From OMIW01 sp044235645 (GTDB lineage: Bacteria; Bdellovibrionota_C; UBA2361; OMIW01), in the NCBI GenBank assembly GCA_044235645.1, contig JBIIHQ010000005.1:62001-126000 (forward strand): a stretch of DNA of 64,000 nt, given 5' to 3'. Below are positions 8,183 to 18,731 of this stretch, in pieces. The first letter of the stretch is position 1. Each line of letters starts with the position of its first letter. The translations under genes and the position numbers were made by a program. The notes under the pieces were generated by a model. The model saw only the letters and a program-made list of their open reading frames with translations. It was not told the DNA's origin and did no database searches.

Positions 8183-8317
8183 AAACACAAAAAACCGTTT
8201 GATTGGTAGGGTATCCCAGTCGAATGACAGACGCAATAGCCCGGTAGTCGATTAAACATGTTATCCGAGGTGAGTGATTTCGAGGGGGTGAGGTGAGCAA
8301 TGACAGCCACCCATTTA

Positions 8318-11300
8318 TCAGTAATTGCTACCCACGGAAAAGTGGAATCGCATGCGGGGTTCATATTCCTCTGGGTTCAGTGGAAAGCCGAGATCGAACC
8401 CGATGGGGCCGATCGGGGAGAGGAATCGTACCCCGACACCGTAGCCGGTGCGTTGGTCGGTGAGAGAGCGATGCTGATCGCGGAGGAAGACATTTCCGAT
8501 ATCAATAAAGGTGTGCAGCGATACCCGTTCGGCAACCCGCCGTTGGAGTTGAATGCTCGATGCCGAAAGGATGTCACCTCCTATAACGTTCCCGAGTTCA
8601 CCGCGGGGGCCGAGGGAGTTTTCGCGAAATCCTCGTATTGAATTCCGACCACCGAGATAAAATCGTTGGGTGATCGGAATGTTGTCGGTATCGCTTAACC
8701 CTTTGGCGGCGCCCCATCGGGTACTCGCGGCGAGAGACCACGGGCTGATCGGAGAGAAGAGAGGAAGGATCGTCGACCCTCGGATGACAGCTGAAAGGTA
8801 GGAAGCATCGGAGCCAAGGGCATTGGTGGCGAGCGATCCGTCGAAGCCGAGAGTGTATCCAGAGGTTGGCATAAGGGGAGCATCGCGTCGGTCGATGGTA
8901 AGGGAGGAGTTCAGAGAGCTGAGGAGTACGGTGCCGGAATCAAATCGGCTCAACTGCACATCGGCTGGGACGTTGAAGATTGATTCACGCGCGAGGGAAT
9001 GGCCAAGAGTGAGGCCGATGCCGGTGGTATCTGCGCGGTAGAGGTATGACGATGCTATGCTTCGCTCGACATCGAACTCCTGCGTCGTGGTCGAGAGTTT
9101 TTGGAAGCGGAGATCTTCAACGAATGAGTAGGGCAAATCGAGGATCGAGGGAACTGAGTAGAGGATCGATGCGATACCTTGCGATACCTCGAGAGTACTC
9201 GGGAGCACGAAGAGATCGGCACGGAATGAGAGCTCGCGGCCATCAAGGAAGAGTGAACGATCTGATGCTTCCCCAAAGACGTGTGCCCCGAATTGGGAGT
9301 TTGCACCGCCACCGAGCCGCAGGAAGCTCAAGGGGCGCTCCACGACCTTAATGGTGAGCTCCCGTCGGAGAGGATCGGGGGTGGAGGTTTCAGTAAAGAG
9401 TACCGAAGAGAAGAGCCCGAGCTTGAGTATCTTGCGGCGTCCTTCTTCGAGAGCGGGTTGTGCCCATGGCTGTCCCTCGCGCATGCGAAGCGCGTTGAGG
9501 ATCGCGATATTCGGCACCGAGACATTTCCTTCGATAGTGATGCGAGAGAGGGTGACGGGAGCACCGGGATGTACCGTGAGGATGAAGATGGGCGAGACGG
9601 CTTCTGTGGGATGCAACGATTGCGCGTGAAGGGAAAGGGTGGCCCCGTGATAGCCCGCATCTTTGAGCTGCTGAGCGAGGTCAGTGATGAGGTCGTTGAT
9701 GGCGCGCGTGCTGACGGGCTGAGAGGGGAGTTTCGGTGAGGAGAGATCGAGAGGAAGTCCCTCGATAGTGGCGAGTCGCACGAGGCGGCGGTTACCCTCG
9801 GTGATCAGATAGCGGATAGTGGCGCGATTCTTTTTGGATGGGATTATCTCGTAGGAAACGGTCGTATCTGTGTAGCCGAGGTCGCGGTAGATATCCTGAA
9901 TGATTCCGGTGTTCCCCTGAATATCTTCATCCACTGCGAACCGAGGGGAAAGGAGCGAAAGTCCAGGTGTCGTTCGTTCTCGTTTTTTTATCTCCCGTTG
10001 AAGGTCAGTGACGGAGACAGCTCTGGTTCCTATAAGCTCCACCTTCCGAACCGTGACGAGCGATTGTTCGTCTATCTGGATGTAATAGCGGACCTCGTCC
10101 CCCGTTTTACCTTCAGCATTCTCGGCAGTGATATCCTGTCGTTGGTGAGAGACGGTTGCGTTGAGGTATCCCGATCGGCGATATCGTTCGGCGATGGATT
10201 CGGCGAGGAGGATGATGCTGTTGTTGCCAAAAGGAAGGGTGCGGTCGAGAAGATTGACGGTCTCGAGGAGTTCATCACTCGAAAAGTGGGTGTTGCCACT
10301 GAAGACGAAGGTGTGCCGGGGGCCTGGGTCGATGCGAAGGTTGAGGGTCTGGGTCGTGGCGGGTTTTGATGTTGGTGCCTCTGAGGGTTGATAAGAAGTT
10401 TCAACGCGGTTGGAGAAATACCCCTGTTCGCGGAGGTGGCGAGTGATCGTCGAGCGGGCATCTTGTTCGAATGAAGCGGTCGCGAGGGCACGTTTTGAAA
10501 GTGAGTCGATTATTTTGCGAGGGAGGAGCGATCCGCCGATGCCACGCTCGAGGGAGATTCCCTCAACGTAATGAGGTTCGCCCTCGTCGATAAAGATATC
10601 CAGAGCTGCACACACCTCCCCTTCGGTGGTTTGGCGAGGGGTAACGGCGCAGCGGGCGGTGACTGTCGCGCTTCGGTAGCCACGCTCATGGTATGCGGTT
10701 GTCACGCGACGGGTGAGCGATTTAACTTGAGCACTGCTAATCGGCCGAGTCCGTTTTATCTTGGCGAATTGGAGGATTTGGGAACTTTCAAATGCGTCAT
10801 TACCGATAAAAGAAATGGTAAGAGGAACCCGTTCTTTTGATTTGAGGGTGAGGGCAACATCGACACCGAGCTGAGTGCCTTGCCGAAGTGAGTTTGATTC
10901 CAGAGTCCCGGTGAGGGTAACGGCATCAAGGAGCCGATAGTCGAGCCGAGCGCGTGACTCTGAGACAGGACCACTGAAGAGTCCTTCGCCAGTGAGTGAT
11001 ATTTTGTCGGTAACCCTCTTGGTAGCGACAACGGCCGGGTCAATACTTCCAGTTGAGTTATTATAAGCTGGCTCTACGGAGAGAGTATCGATGCGGGTGA
11101 GTCGGTTGAGCAGCGTGCCCCCCGAGAGAGGGCCGTTTTGATCGAAGAGGGAGATATCTCGATAATTCAGTCCGACACCGAAGCGACTCATGGTGGATTG
11201 TCTGGTGAGATCGGAGCGCCCCCCGCCTCCTGTTAAAAGAGCGAGAATCTCGCGCTGTGAGAGACCGCGATCCGAGGAGAGAAGGATCTTTGGATTGTCA

Positions 11301-14080
11301 GCCGGTCCGCGCGCCTCAAGGATAACGGAGTTGGTTTCACCGATTGATGACAGGATGGTTGCCTGCCCGAGTATCTCAATCCGGGGGAGTGGTTGGTCCT
11401 CCTGAAAGGTGACGTTTCCAGACACGAGGGAGAACTTGGTCTCTTTGAAGCCGAACCATCCAGAGAGAGCTTCTGCCTTGCCGACGATGACCGGTCGGGC
11501 AGACGTGCCGGTGATGGCGAGATCGACCTTTAACTCAGCTTCGGCCCAGTTGGTCGCAAGGAAGAGATCGTGATCGCCGTGGATGGTGAGATTAAGCTCA
11601 AGACCTCCTTCGGAAGGGGCTATCGCAGACGCTGCCTGCTGCTTCTCACCGATGAGTGACTGGGAGATCAGCTTTGCCACGGCACCAAGTCCGATGTTCT
11701 TCTCAAACGATGCGGATTGAAGGGTGAGGGTTCCGCCAAGTTGAGGGGTAAGGGTCGGAGACCACGTTATCGAGAGGTCACCATCGGCGGTGGTGGAGAG
11801 ATCCGCGATTGCGTCGAAGCGAACTCCGGCGATGGTTGCGGAAATGAGCGACGTTTGGGGGTTGGCGAGATTGATGGTCCCCTTTGCGGTCGCGGTGCCA
11901 CCATTAATTTTTCCGCTCAGTGATGAGATTGTGAGCTGTTTACCATCGAGTTGACCGTGACCTACAATTTCTTGCGCCTCGATCGCTGGCTGAGTGAGGG
12001 AGACCCGCCCCTTGGTAAAATCAACCGAACCGGTGAATGAGGGCGTTCCGATGGGCCCGCCGATCAGGACTGAGCCTGAAAAGAGTCCCGATGCGTTGTC
12101 GACGGCGGGAATGAGATCAAGCAAACTCTCGAGTCGGATACCCCCGGAGAGCTTTGTTTTGTATCCCTCGGCGAGCGAGACCCACCCCGTTGCGGCGAGT
12201 GCGCTTCCGTTGCCACTGAGGGCAAGGGTCGCGAGGTTGGCGCGCCCTCCTTTAATCGAAATCTTCGTGGGGGAGGGTAGCACTATTTCGTACGGGTGAC
12301 AGCCGATGCGGAGTGAGTCGAGGGCGGTAGCGCCGCTGCCTGCAAGAGGGTTATTGAGAGAGAAGGTGTACGAGGTGGTCGCGGATATTGAGAGGCAGAG
12401 CTGTTCGGTGGGAGATATCGGAGGAGTGAATTGGGCAAGGGTGAGGGTGAGCGAGCTGGGGGAGGTACCGTCGATGATGATTGAGCTCTTCACCGTCGCC
12501 CGGCCGGTTTCGTCTCCTCCGGCGAGCGAGAGGGTGCCATCCTTGAGGTTAAGATTGCCTTTCAGTATGTGGGGCATCGGGTAGAGACCCGAAAGAGGTT
12601 GGTAACTGACATCGAGGCTTCCTTTGCCTTGGATGCCGGCAGTTGTCAGAGGGCCGGAAAGGGCCATAGTCCCTGATATGAGAAGATCATCCACGACCGA
12701 CGGAGCGCGGATGTCGGAGACCCGGAGGCCAGTGGCGACGAGGGAGAGATCCGTGAAGGATGGATCATCAATGTCAGTGAGGTTCAGAGATCCCTTGGCC
12801 TGGAGGGTGTTCTTGTCGGTTGTGAGGGTGAAGCCGAGGATGCGATCCCGGAAGGTGCCGGAGGCAACGAATGGGCCGAGGTTGTAATCGAGAAAATGCC
12901 CGGCGGTCGCTGTGAGTTTAAGATCCACCTCAGCTCGGTCGAGGGTGCCTGAGAGAGCAACCGTAAGCGTTGCATCGTGAGCGCTGACGACATCGGTCGT
13001 GAGATGATCGAGGTGGAGGGTCGCGCTTCCCGTGATGGTGTCTCCGCGAAGGGTAAACGCGCCATTGGCGATCGATGCGCCTCCTCCCTGAGCGGTAATG
13101 TCGCGGAGAGCTACGATAGGATCGCCGTGGTTGATATCGACGGTGAAGTGGCCCGATGACTGATCAAAGATGAAGAGCGGAGCGCCACCGGGGGCCACGG
13201 TAAGGGGAGGAGTGCCGTGAAGGGTTCCATCAAAGCGGGGGCTACCCAAGGTCTCTGTGACCGTTGTGGTACCGGTGACGGTGCCGAGGAGGGTGGGCGA
13301 TATCCCAAGCGATTCGGCATGAAGGGTGAGCGACCCCGAACCCGAGAGTTGGTTGTCTTTATCGGTATTCGATGTTGCCGAGAGGAGTAGTGCGGTCTGT
13401 CGATGGGCTACCGCGATGGTGTGAAAAATGGCCTCCGCCGAGGTGATCGTCAGTTCGGAGCGGGCTCCCCCAACGGTGAAGGTGTGTGCAAGGGAAGGGC
13501 GGGGGTAACGGACTGAGACATCGTTGATGACGGGAATAAGTCTGAAGGTATCGTCGCGGTTGCGGTTCACTTCGAGTGATACCCCGCGACCGTGGAGCTC
13601 TGCGGTCCGGAATCGCTCTATAAAACTACCATCGGAAACAGTCAGTCGCTCGAGGAGTATCCGCCATCGGTCGGGGGTATCCTTCTCGGGGGGAAGTGGA
13701 GCGGTGAGGTGATCGATGAATCGAAAGGTGCCGCTTTCTTCGCCGACTCCTTCGGCGTGGGTGCCGATGAGTTCAAGGTGGTCAAGATGGACCTGACGGG
13801 AGAAAATATCGCGGAGCCCGAATCGAGCTCGAAGCCGTTTGACCGTCAGGTGGGGAGATCCGCCGACCATGAGCCTGACGTTCCGAGCTTCGGCTGAGAG
13901 GGTTAGTAGAGAGAGGGAGGCGGACTCATACACGATAGAGCCGCCACACGCAGTAACCGCCTCATCGTCGAGGAGTCCGATAAGAGAGCGGACGGCCTCT
14001 TTCTTTAGCCTTCCCCCAAGAATGAGACCACTGCACACGAGCGCCAGGGTGAGGATGAGCAAAAGGCGCTTAACCGGCAT
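8318..14080 (-). CDS. TamB-TamA fusion: inner-membrane-anchored TamB joined to a six-POTRA Omp85 barrel
   Basis: This is a single 1920-residue reading frame. Residues 1-22 are a signal-anchor. About 25-1080 is a long beta-rich AsmA/TamB-type region of the kind that forms a lipid-conducting groove across the periplasm. It ends in the DUF490/TamB conserved segment, including GLSQREILALLTGGGG near 938-953. About 1085-1580 holds six POTRA-like units, most ending in a GYxxATV-type strand (ERGYRSATV, RSGYLNATV, DAGYHGATL). About 1583-1920 is an Omp85 beta-barrel with the invariant SIRGF motif near 1812-1816 and a terminal strand RFHFSVGSNY. TamA and TamB are normally separate proteins from adjacent genes. 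TamA has three POTRAs, so six suggests a BamA-like or independently expanded Omp85. The ATG at 14080 has only a weak ribosome site. Confidence 0.9.
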   Translation of the reverse strand: MPVKRLLLILTLALVCSGLILGGRLKKEAVRSLIGLLDDEAVTACGGSIVYESASLSLLTLSAEARNVRLMVGGSPHLTVKRLRARFGLRDIFSRQVHLDHLELIGTHAEGVGEESGTFRFIDHLTAPLPPEKDTPDRWRILLERLTVSDGSFIERFRTAELHGRGVSLEVNRNRDDTFRLIPVINDVSVRYPRPSLAHTFTVGGARSELTITSAEAIFHTIAVAHRQTALLLSATSNTDKDNQLSGSGSLTLHAESLGISPTLLGTVTGTTTVTETLGSPRFDGTLHGTPPLTVAPGGAPLFIFDQSSGHFTVDINHGDPIVALRDITAQGGGASIANGAFTLRGDTITGSATLHLDHLTTDVVSAHDATLTVALSGTLDRAEVDLKLTATAGHFLDYNLGPFVASGTFRDRILGFTLTTDKNTLQAKGSLNLTDIDDPSFTDLSLVATGLRVSDIRAPSVVDDLLISGTMALSGPLTTAGIQGKGSLDVSYQPLSGLYPMPHILKGNLNLKDGTLSLAGGDETGRATVKSSIIIDGTSPSSLTLTLAQFTPPISPTEQLCLSISATTSYTFSLNNPLAGSGATALDSLRIGCHPYEIVLPSPTKISIKGGRANLATLALSGNGSALAATGWVSLAEGYKTKLSGGIRLESLLDLIPAVDNASGLFSGSVLIGGPIGTPSFTGSVDFTKGRVSLTQPAIEAQEIVGHGQLDGKQLTISSLSGKINGGTATAKGTINLANPQTSLISATIAGVRFDAIADLSTTADGDLSITWSPTLTPQLGGTLTLQSASFEKNIGLGAVAKLISQSLIGEKQQAASAIAPSEGGLELNLTIHGDHDLFLATNWAEAELKVDLAITGTSARPVIVGKAEALSGWFGFKETKFSLVSGNVTFQEDQPLPRIEILGQATILSSIGETNSVILEARGPADNPKILLSSDRGLSQREILALLTGGGGRSDLTRQSTMSRFGVGLNYRDISLFDQNGPLSGGTLLNRLTRIDTLSVEPAYNNSTGSIDPAVVATKRVTDKISLTGEGLFSGPVSESRARLDYRLLDAVTLTGTLESNSLRQGTQLGVDVALTLKSKERVPLTISFIGNDAFESSQILQFAKIKRTRPISSAQVKSLTRRVTTAYHERGYRSATVTARCAVTPRQTTEGEVCAALDIFIDEGEPHYVEGISLERGIGGSLLPRKIIDSLSKRALATASFEQDARSTITRHLREQGYFSNRVETSYQPSEAPTSKPATTQTLNLRIDPGPRHTFVFSGNTHFSSDELLETVNLLDRTLPFGNNSIILLAESIAERYRRSGYLNATVSHQRQDITAENAEGKTGDEVRYYIQIDEQSLVTVRKVELIGTRAVSVTDLQREIKKRERTTPGLSLLSPRFAVDEDIQGNTGIIQDIYRDLGYTDTTVSYEIIPSKKNRATIRYLITEGNRRLVRLATIEGLPLDLSSPKLPSQPVSTRAINDLITDLAQQLKDAGYHGATLSLHAQSLHPTEAVSPIFILTVHPGAPVTLSRITIEGNVSVPNIAILNALRMREGQPWAQPALEEGRRKILKLGLFSSVLFTETSTPDPLRRELTIKVVERPLSFLRLGGGANSQFGAHVFGEASDRSLFLDGRELSFRADLFVLPSTLEVSQGIASILYSVPSILDLPYSFVEDLRFQKLSTTTQEFDVERSIASSYLYRADTTGIGLTLGHSLARESIFNVPADVQLSRFDSGTVLLSSLNSSLTIDRRDAPLMPTSGYTLGFDGSLATNALGSDASYLSAVIRGSTILPLFSPISPWSLAASTRWGAAKGLSDTDNIPITQRFYLGGRNSIRGFRENSLGPRGELGNVIGGDILSASSIQLQRRVAERVSLHTFIDIGNVFLRDQHRSLTDQRTGYGVGVRFLSPIGPIGFDLGFPLNPEEYEPRMRFHFSVGSNY

Positions 14081-14250
14081 GGGAGGGTGCGATGAAGACA
14101 GTCGACCGATCGAAGATAACCGATTGTGATTCGGCCAGCCCCCCGAGGATCATACCGCCGAGGAGCACAGATATATCCCAACACGGTACAATTAAGGGGT
14201 AAAGTCTTCAAGGGTGCTGACTCTGGATGGGGGGGCGGTCTCTGATTGTT

Positions 14251-14673
14251 CTACAACCGACAGTTGCCACACCGTGTCACAACCCGAACGGGTCCCTCCC
14301 GAGCCAACGGAATTCGCGAGCGGAGGACATAAAATCCCCTTTGTTCCGGGGCAAGACGGGTGGGGCCCCGAAGTTGGAGCACGATCCCATCGCTGAGCTC
14401 GGCATAGACGATGATATCGGCGGCGGGGTGATTCCCAACGTTGCGAACCTCAACATTGAGGTGTCGCAACTCAAGCCCTCGAGGATTTCTCACCACCAGA
14501 CACACGGGCTCATCAGCCCGCAGCCGTGTCAGCGCGGTGACGGCAAAGGATGGGGTGGTTCGCTGAGCGTCCGATCGTCGAGGTGTCGCATCTGCGGAGA
14601 AAGAGAAACCTCCGATGGCAGTAAGAGATACCAGCGCAAGGCCGAGGAAAAGGGGGGAAACATAAACGTTCAT
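14251..14673 (-). CDS. Small secreted protein, probable beta-sandwich
   Basis: I do not recognise the family. The 140-residue chain starts with a Sec signal peptide (VSPLFLGLALVSLTAIGGFSFSADA). The mature part has alternating hydrophobic strands (LNVEVRNVGNH, ADIIVYAEL, GFYVLRSRIPL), as in Ig-like or CARDB-type periplasmic domains, and ends CGNCRL. The spacing of the two last Cys could allow a disulphide with C58. It is read toward the TamB-TamA gene, whose start lies 170 bases downstream of its stop, so co-transcription is possible. Confidence 0.6.
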   Translation of the reverse strand: MNVYVSPLFLGLALVSLTAIGGFSFSADATPRRSDAQRTTPSFAVTALTRLRADEPVCLVVRNPRGLELRHLNVEVRNVGNHPAADIIVYAELSDGIVLQLRGPTRLAPEQRGFYVLRSRIPLAREGPVRVVTRCGNCRL

Positions 14674-15265
14674 GCCTCATCATCGGCAGGTCCGGTGATG
14701 ATGTTTCGCAAAACGGAACCTAATTCATTTCTTCTGATGCCGCGTGGGTGGTGAGGGGGGCTGAGGACAATTCGCCGAAAGAGAGGGACCTCTCAGTGAA
14801 GGAGAGGTGTATCGAAGCCTCTTGCAGGCTCTCCATCCCTTGATAGTGAAACCCTCCATCTGACTAAAATCCCCGCGCCTCCCGAGAATACATCTCCGCC
14901 ATCGGTGGTAATCCATCAATTCCCGGTTTTATCAGGGTACGGGAGGCCCCCATCTTTTTCTCGGTATGTCTGCGGTTCAGAGTCGGCCGATTACTGATGA
15001 TGATAAACGGGCATCGGATGGACAGGGAGAGGCTCCCCTGCGCCACAACGACATCCCCTGTAAGCAGTTACCGCCTACCTTTTTCAGAGGTCCGTGGGTT
15101 TTCGCAAGGGGCCATCAAAACTACCAATGCGCGGAATCACCGGCGCAAAACAGCCTTTTTGTCATCGGATAGCGGACCACCATCCTTTCGACAAGACGGC
15201 GGTCTGTCGATGCCGGCCTCCTGAACTCCCGGCGCACAGTTTCGACTACTCCCCTAACTCCGTCA
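14674..15265. other. Long intergenic region (592 bases), nothing assigned
   Basis: Short overlapping ORFs occur in several frames but none has a ribosome site plus a recognisable protein. A short imperfect inverted repeat is visible around 15189-15211 (TCGAC...GTCGA) without a T-run. It should hold the 3' end of the TadE-like gene and the promoter of the small secreted protein. Confidence 0.4.
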
Positions 15266-16420
15266 TCATCCCTCCTCCGAGTCGTTGCTGGCCGCGATCT
15301 CCACCGAGTCGAGCTTCTCGTCCTCGTCCTCATCATTATCATAGCTGAACCCATCATCCCACTTCACTTTCTGCTCAGTGGAATCAGTAGGCGTTCTACC
15401 TCCACAGACCGCAGAGGCCGTTATTTCATATTCACCATCGTTAAAATCCTCGTCGACGTCATCTTCAATACCCACTCTCCATGCCGAGCCATCCCAGAAG
15501 CCGTTTGCGTCCGGGCCGCCGGACAAGGTCCGTACTCTCCAGCTGCTAAGTCCTATCTTTTTGCCTTTGCATGGAAGATTGCAACCAAAAAATCTAAATC
15601 GTAATTTGGTAGTTCTCTTTCTCTTGATGAAGACCTCATCTCCCTTGTTTTTAGTAAAGTAGGCGCTATTGTCGCATTCGGCTTCCCTCGATAACCTTCT
15701 AACTTTCAGGTTATAACCCATGTCCAGAGCCTTAATCTTGTTCCTCTTTATCCTCAGTCTCGCAGCTGGAGTCCCTGATCCGACCCGAACTACCGCCGTG
15801 CCCTGAGCTCTCCTCCCTACCAGGTCATAGTCACTGGTTATCGAGAATCCCCCCAGATTTAAGCCGAAGGCGTTGAAGCCACTGAGGCCCCGTTGGGCGG
15901 TCACCGCCACCCAATACGGTCCGGGCCTCACTGGACCGGAAGGGCAAGAATCGTCGTGGGGATTACCTACCTTCCAGCCTCGCCCTGGAGGGTCGTCGGT
16001 CCATTTAACGGGCATCGCGGATAGTTGCTCATGACTTGGATTAGTGGTGAATGTTTTAATCCCTATCCGAGCTTCACGCTTCGATACGCCCGGGGACGCT
16101 TTATCGCCCGGACCATTTACCGCCGGTTGTGGTCCGAGAGCCGCAGAAACCACCTCTTCAAGCTCAGCTTCCGACATGCCGGGGTTACTTTTGAGGGAGA
16201 TAGCAACGAGATGCGCAGCATTCGTCATCTTAATTCCCACAACTACGGAATTAACGTAAAAGCCAAAAGCTGCGGTCAGAGCGGCGATGAGCGGCAAAAT
16301 TATTGCCGCTTCTACAAGTAACGTCCCGTCCGAACTAAACCTTTTTTTGTGATGCGTGCCGGCGAAGTTCCGGTCTCTTCGCAAGTCCGTGTGGACTCTC
16401 CGCTCGTTGTCTTGATACAT
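15266..16420 (-). CDS. TadE-like exported protein, paralogue 1
   Basis: 384 residues. A positively charged, hydrophilic N-terminus of about 30 residues precedes GTLLVEAAIILPLIAALTAA (about 32-51). This is the Glu-containing, TadE/TadF-like pseudopilin anchor: a short polar segment, Glu early in the hydrophobic helix, then N-A-A-H-L-V-A-I. The exported part ends with WDGSAWRVGIEDDVDEDFND, an Asp-rich segment that could bind Ca2+, and an acidic tail. A strong ribosome site (GGAGGAGGT) precedes the ATG. It shares its whole architecture with the genes at 16913 and 18732. Processing by a prepilin-type peptidase is inferred; no Tad assembly genes are in the window. Confidence 0.72.
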   Translation of the reverse strand: MYQDNERRVHTDLRRDRNFAGTHHKKRFSSDGTLLVEAAIILPLIAALTAAFGFYVNSVVVGIKMTNAAHLVAISLKSNPGMSEAELEEVVSAALGPQPAVNGPGDKASPGVSKREARIGIKTFTTNPSHEQLSAMPVKWTDDPPGRGWKVGNPHDDSCPSGPVRPGPYWVAVTAQRGLSGFNAFGLNLGGFSITSDYDLVGRRAQGTAVVRVGSGTPAARLRIKRNKIKALDMGYNLKVRRLSREAECDNSAYFTKNKGDEVFIKRKRTTKLRFRFFGCNLPCKGKKIGLSSWRVRTLSGGPDANGFWDGSAWRVGIEDDVDEDFNDGEYEITASAVCGGRTPTDSTEQKVKWDDGFSYDNDEDEDEKLDSVEIAASNDSEEG

Positions 16421-16912
16421 GTTACCTCCTCCGAAGCTTTAAACACATAGTGCGACCCCTTTTCCCTCGACAAATCGAGCCTCACCCCCACATCTCCGAT
16501 TACTATACCCTTTTCGGCAATGCCGAATCAACCGCAGTTTGATTGAGTTTGTTAAGGCGTGGGTCGGGGTGAAGTTCAAGATGCTTCGCTTTCTCTGGTA
16601 TTGGGTCCGATTCGTCCATTTGGGATACCCGTCCCCTGCCCTCGAAACAATATGCTTCCAAGTCGTAATTTCCTGTCATTTGCCGACGAATAGAGGTGAT
16701 GGCCTTGGACGTCGCATCTTTTCGGATTTACGCTCTCTCCTTAATCAACTCCTGGATGCGGATAATCGCTCCTTTGTCAATTAATTCTGCATTGTTTTCG
16801 GACGAGGGGGGAAAGTATCGCGCGCTGTGGGTTCGAAACAGGGTTGCAGCATTTGACATCATAACAAGCGAGTTTTAGTCTTCCAAAGTACCCAGCACTT
16901 CAATTCACGATT
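16421..16912. other. Spacer between TadE-like paralogues 1 and 2
   Basis: 492 bases with no supported gene, noticeably richer in A/T runs than the flanking metabolic genes. No inverted repeat with a T-run is evident. The separate strong ribosome site of paralogue 1 and this length suggest its own promoter. Confidence 0.4.
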
Positions 16913-18061
16913 TTAGTCTTTACCTTTACCACGCTTTTCACCACCGCAACCCTTTTTATATTGCTCGTGATCATCATGAGCACCCTCTTCCTCGCCCTCT
17001 TCGTTATCTTCGCCATCGTAGTCACTGAATCCATCACTATCAATATCGTCGGATGAGGGGACAGAAATGGGTTGTTCATCGTCACATACTGCGATGCTCC
17101 AAATCTTAAATTCTCCCTGTTTGCCGTCACCAAAATTAACTCGAACCCTCCATTCGGTTCCATTCCACGTATCACTCGTGGGGCCTCCAAAAATTGTTGT
17201 TACTCTGTTGCTCTCAAGCCCCACTTTCTTTTTAGTTGGACTCGGGCCGACGAATCGCACCTTCGTAGTTTTCCCCTTTTTTAGGAAAATGCTCGTTCCT
17301 CTATACCTGGTGAAATAGGCCGATCCGTCCCCACTCACCTTTGCGATATGGAGGTTGTAACCTGCGCCGAGAGCCTTTATATGCTTCCTGTGCTTCACCC
17401 GAAAATGTCCGAGCGACACGGACCCCCCCGGCTCTTGACTCCCGAGTCGAACTACAGAGTAGCCTTTAGCGCTTTTACCCGTTAATTCAGGGGTACTATC
17501 GAATCCAAACCCGCCCGCGCCAAACCCAAACATGCTGACACCCCACAGCCCCTTTTCGGCAACAACTGCCAACCACAAGGGTCCGACCTCGGGACAAGCT
17601 TGAGGAAAACCGGTCCTCCAGTCCCGTTTGTCGGCGTCATCACTCCAAACGACCGGTATGTTCTCCAGGTCACTGGCCGATGGGACCGACGAGAATGTTC
17701 TCATGCCAACACGAGCGGCTCTCCGTGAGATGCCGGGAGAGACGGTGTCAGCATCACCAGATGGCGCCGGCTGAGGCCCAAGGGCTGAGCTAACCACATC
17801 CTCCAGTTCTGAATCGGACATCTCCGGATCTGCCTTTAATGCGACCGCAATGAGATGAGCGGCATTAGCCATCCTCATCGATGTGATGTTCGCATTTGTG
17901 GTATAGGCCAATGCGATCACAATCCCAGCGACCACAGGAATAAGGACAGTTGCCTCGACCAGCAGCCCGCCTGCAGAGCTTCCCCGTATTCCTCTCTTCC
18001 TACCCCTTGTTTCCAGCGAGCACCTTTTTTTTGGTACAGAGTTTTCGTAGGGTTCGTTCAT
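16913..18061 (-). CDS. TadE-like exported protein, paralogue 2
   Basis: From the ATG at 18061 it has 382 residues. The anchor is AGGLLVEATVLIPVVAGIVI followed by TSMRMANAAHLIAVALK, nearly the same as in paralogue 1. The segment EDVVSSALGPQPAPSG and the C-terminal WNGTEWRVRVNFGDGKQGEF also align, although here the Asp-rich ED-D-DFND motif is lost. It ends in an acidic run, then a Gly/Lys-rich basic tail (KKGCGGEKRGKGKD). A GTG at 18070 is an upstream alternative; GGGTGAG lies five bases before the ATG. Function unknown; surface or pilus-associated by analogy with TadE. Confidence 0.7.
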   Translation of the reverse strand: MNEPYENSVPKKRCSLETRGRKRGIRGSSAGGLLVEATVLIPVVAGIVIALAYTTNANITSMRMANAAHLIAVALKADPEMSDSELEDVVSSALGPQPAPSGDADTVSPGISRRAARVGMRTFSSVPSASDLENIPVVWSDDADKRDWRTGFPQACPEVGPLWLAVVAEKGLWGVSMFGFGAGGFGFDSTPELTGKSAKGYSVVRLGSQEPGGSVSLGHFRVKHRKHIKALGAGYNLHIAKVSGDGSAYFTRYRGTSIFLKKGKTTKVRFVGPSPTKKKVGLESNRVTTIFGGPTSDTWNGTEWRVRVNFGDGKQGEFKIWSIAVCDDEQPISVPSSDDIDSDGFSDYDGEDNEEGEEEGAHDDHEQYKKGCGGEKRGKGKD

Positions 18062-18070
18062 ATGGCTCAC

Positions 18071-18731
18071 CCGTTTTAGTGCAATATTGGCTTACATCTG
18101 GCAACCATAACGGAGAGCCTGCGTATCAGTCGCAACTTGAACCCCCACTTTTATTGTATGAGGCCAACATTCAAGAATCAAACACTTTTTGAGCCTACGA
18201 AGGAACCGAATGCCTGATAAACCCTGGCCACCATTTGAAGGATGGCGGCGAATTCGGTTCATTGTTTGATGTCCAATCAAGCGGTACTCCACTTGTCCCG
18301 CAGCAATGGAAGCTCAGCAGAGCGATTTGACCAGTTCGAGGAATTGTTTGAATACTCGTGAAGGAACGCGTTTCCGCGCTTGGGAAGAAACCGATCAGAG
18401 CTGTTGGCATTCGAGAACTTTCCCGAGCAGCACTGGCAACACTTGTGGACACCCAATCCCATCAAATTGACGATTGGCACGTTTCCCCTCCTATCAAGTT
18501 GGTCTAAAGGGTGCCTGCCACGCCACCACCTGATGGCTATTATCTTTAAATTGGGACTCTGTGCGCGAAAGGGCTGGCTTTAAGTAAAGCTCCCTCTACT
18601 CGGGCAAGGCGATTACCGGGGGGACATTCAAAGATGGAAATGAGGTGTATTCCGACAATCATGCTGATGCTTTATCGAGCTTTTGCGACCCTGACTTTCC
18701 AATATCCAATCGCGCCAGCTCTCTCGGAGTG
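18071..18731. other. Spacer between TadE-like paralogues 2 and 3
   Basis: 661 bases without a supported gene. The short ORFs on both strands overlap one another and lack recognisable domains. I see no terminator with a T-run and no repeat shared with the other spacers by eye. Confidence 0.4.
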
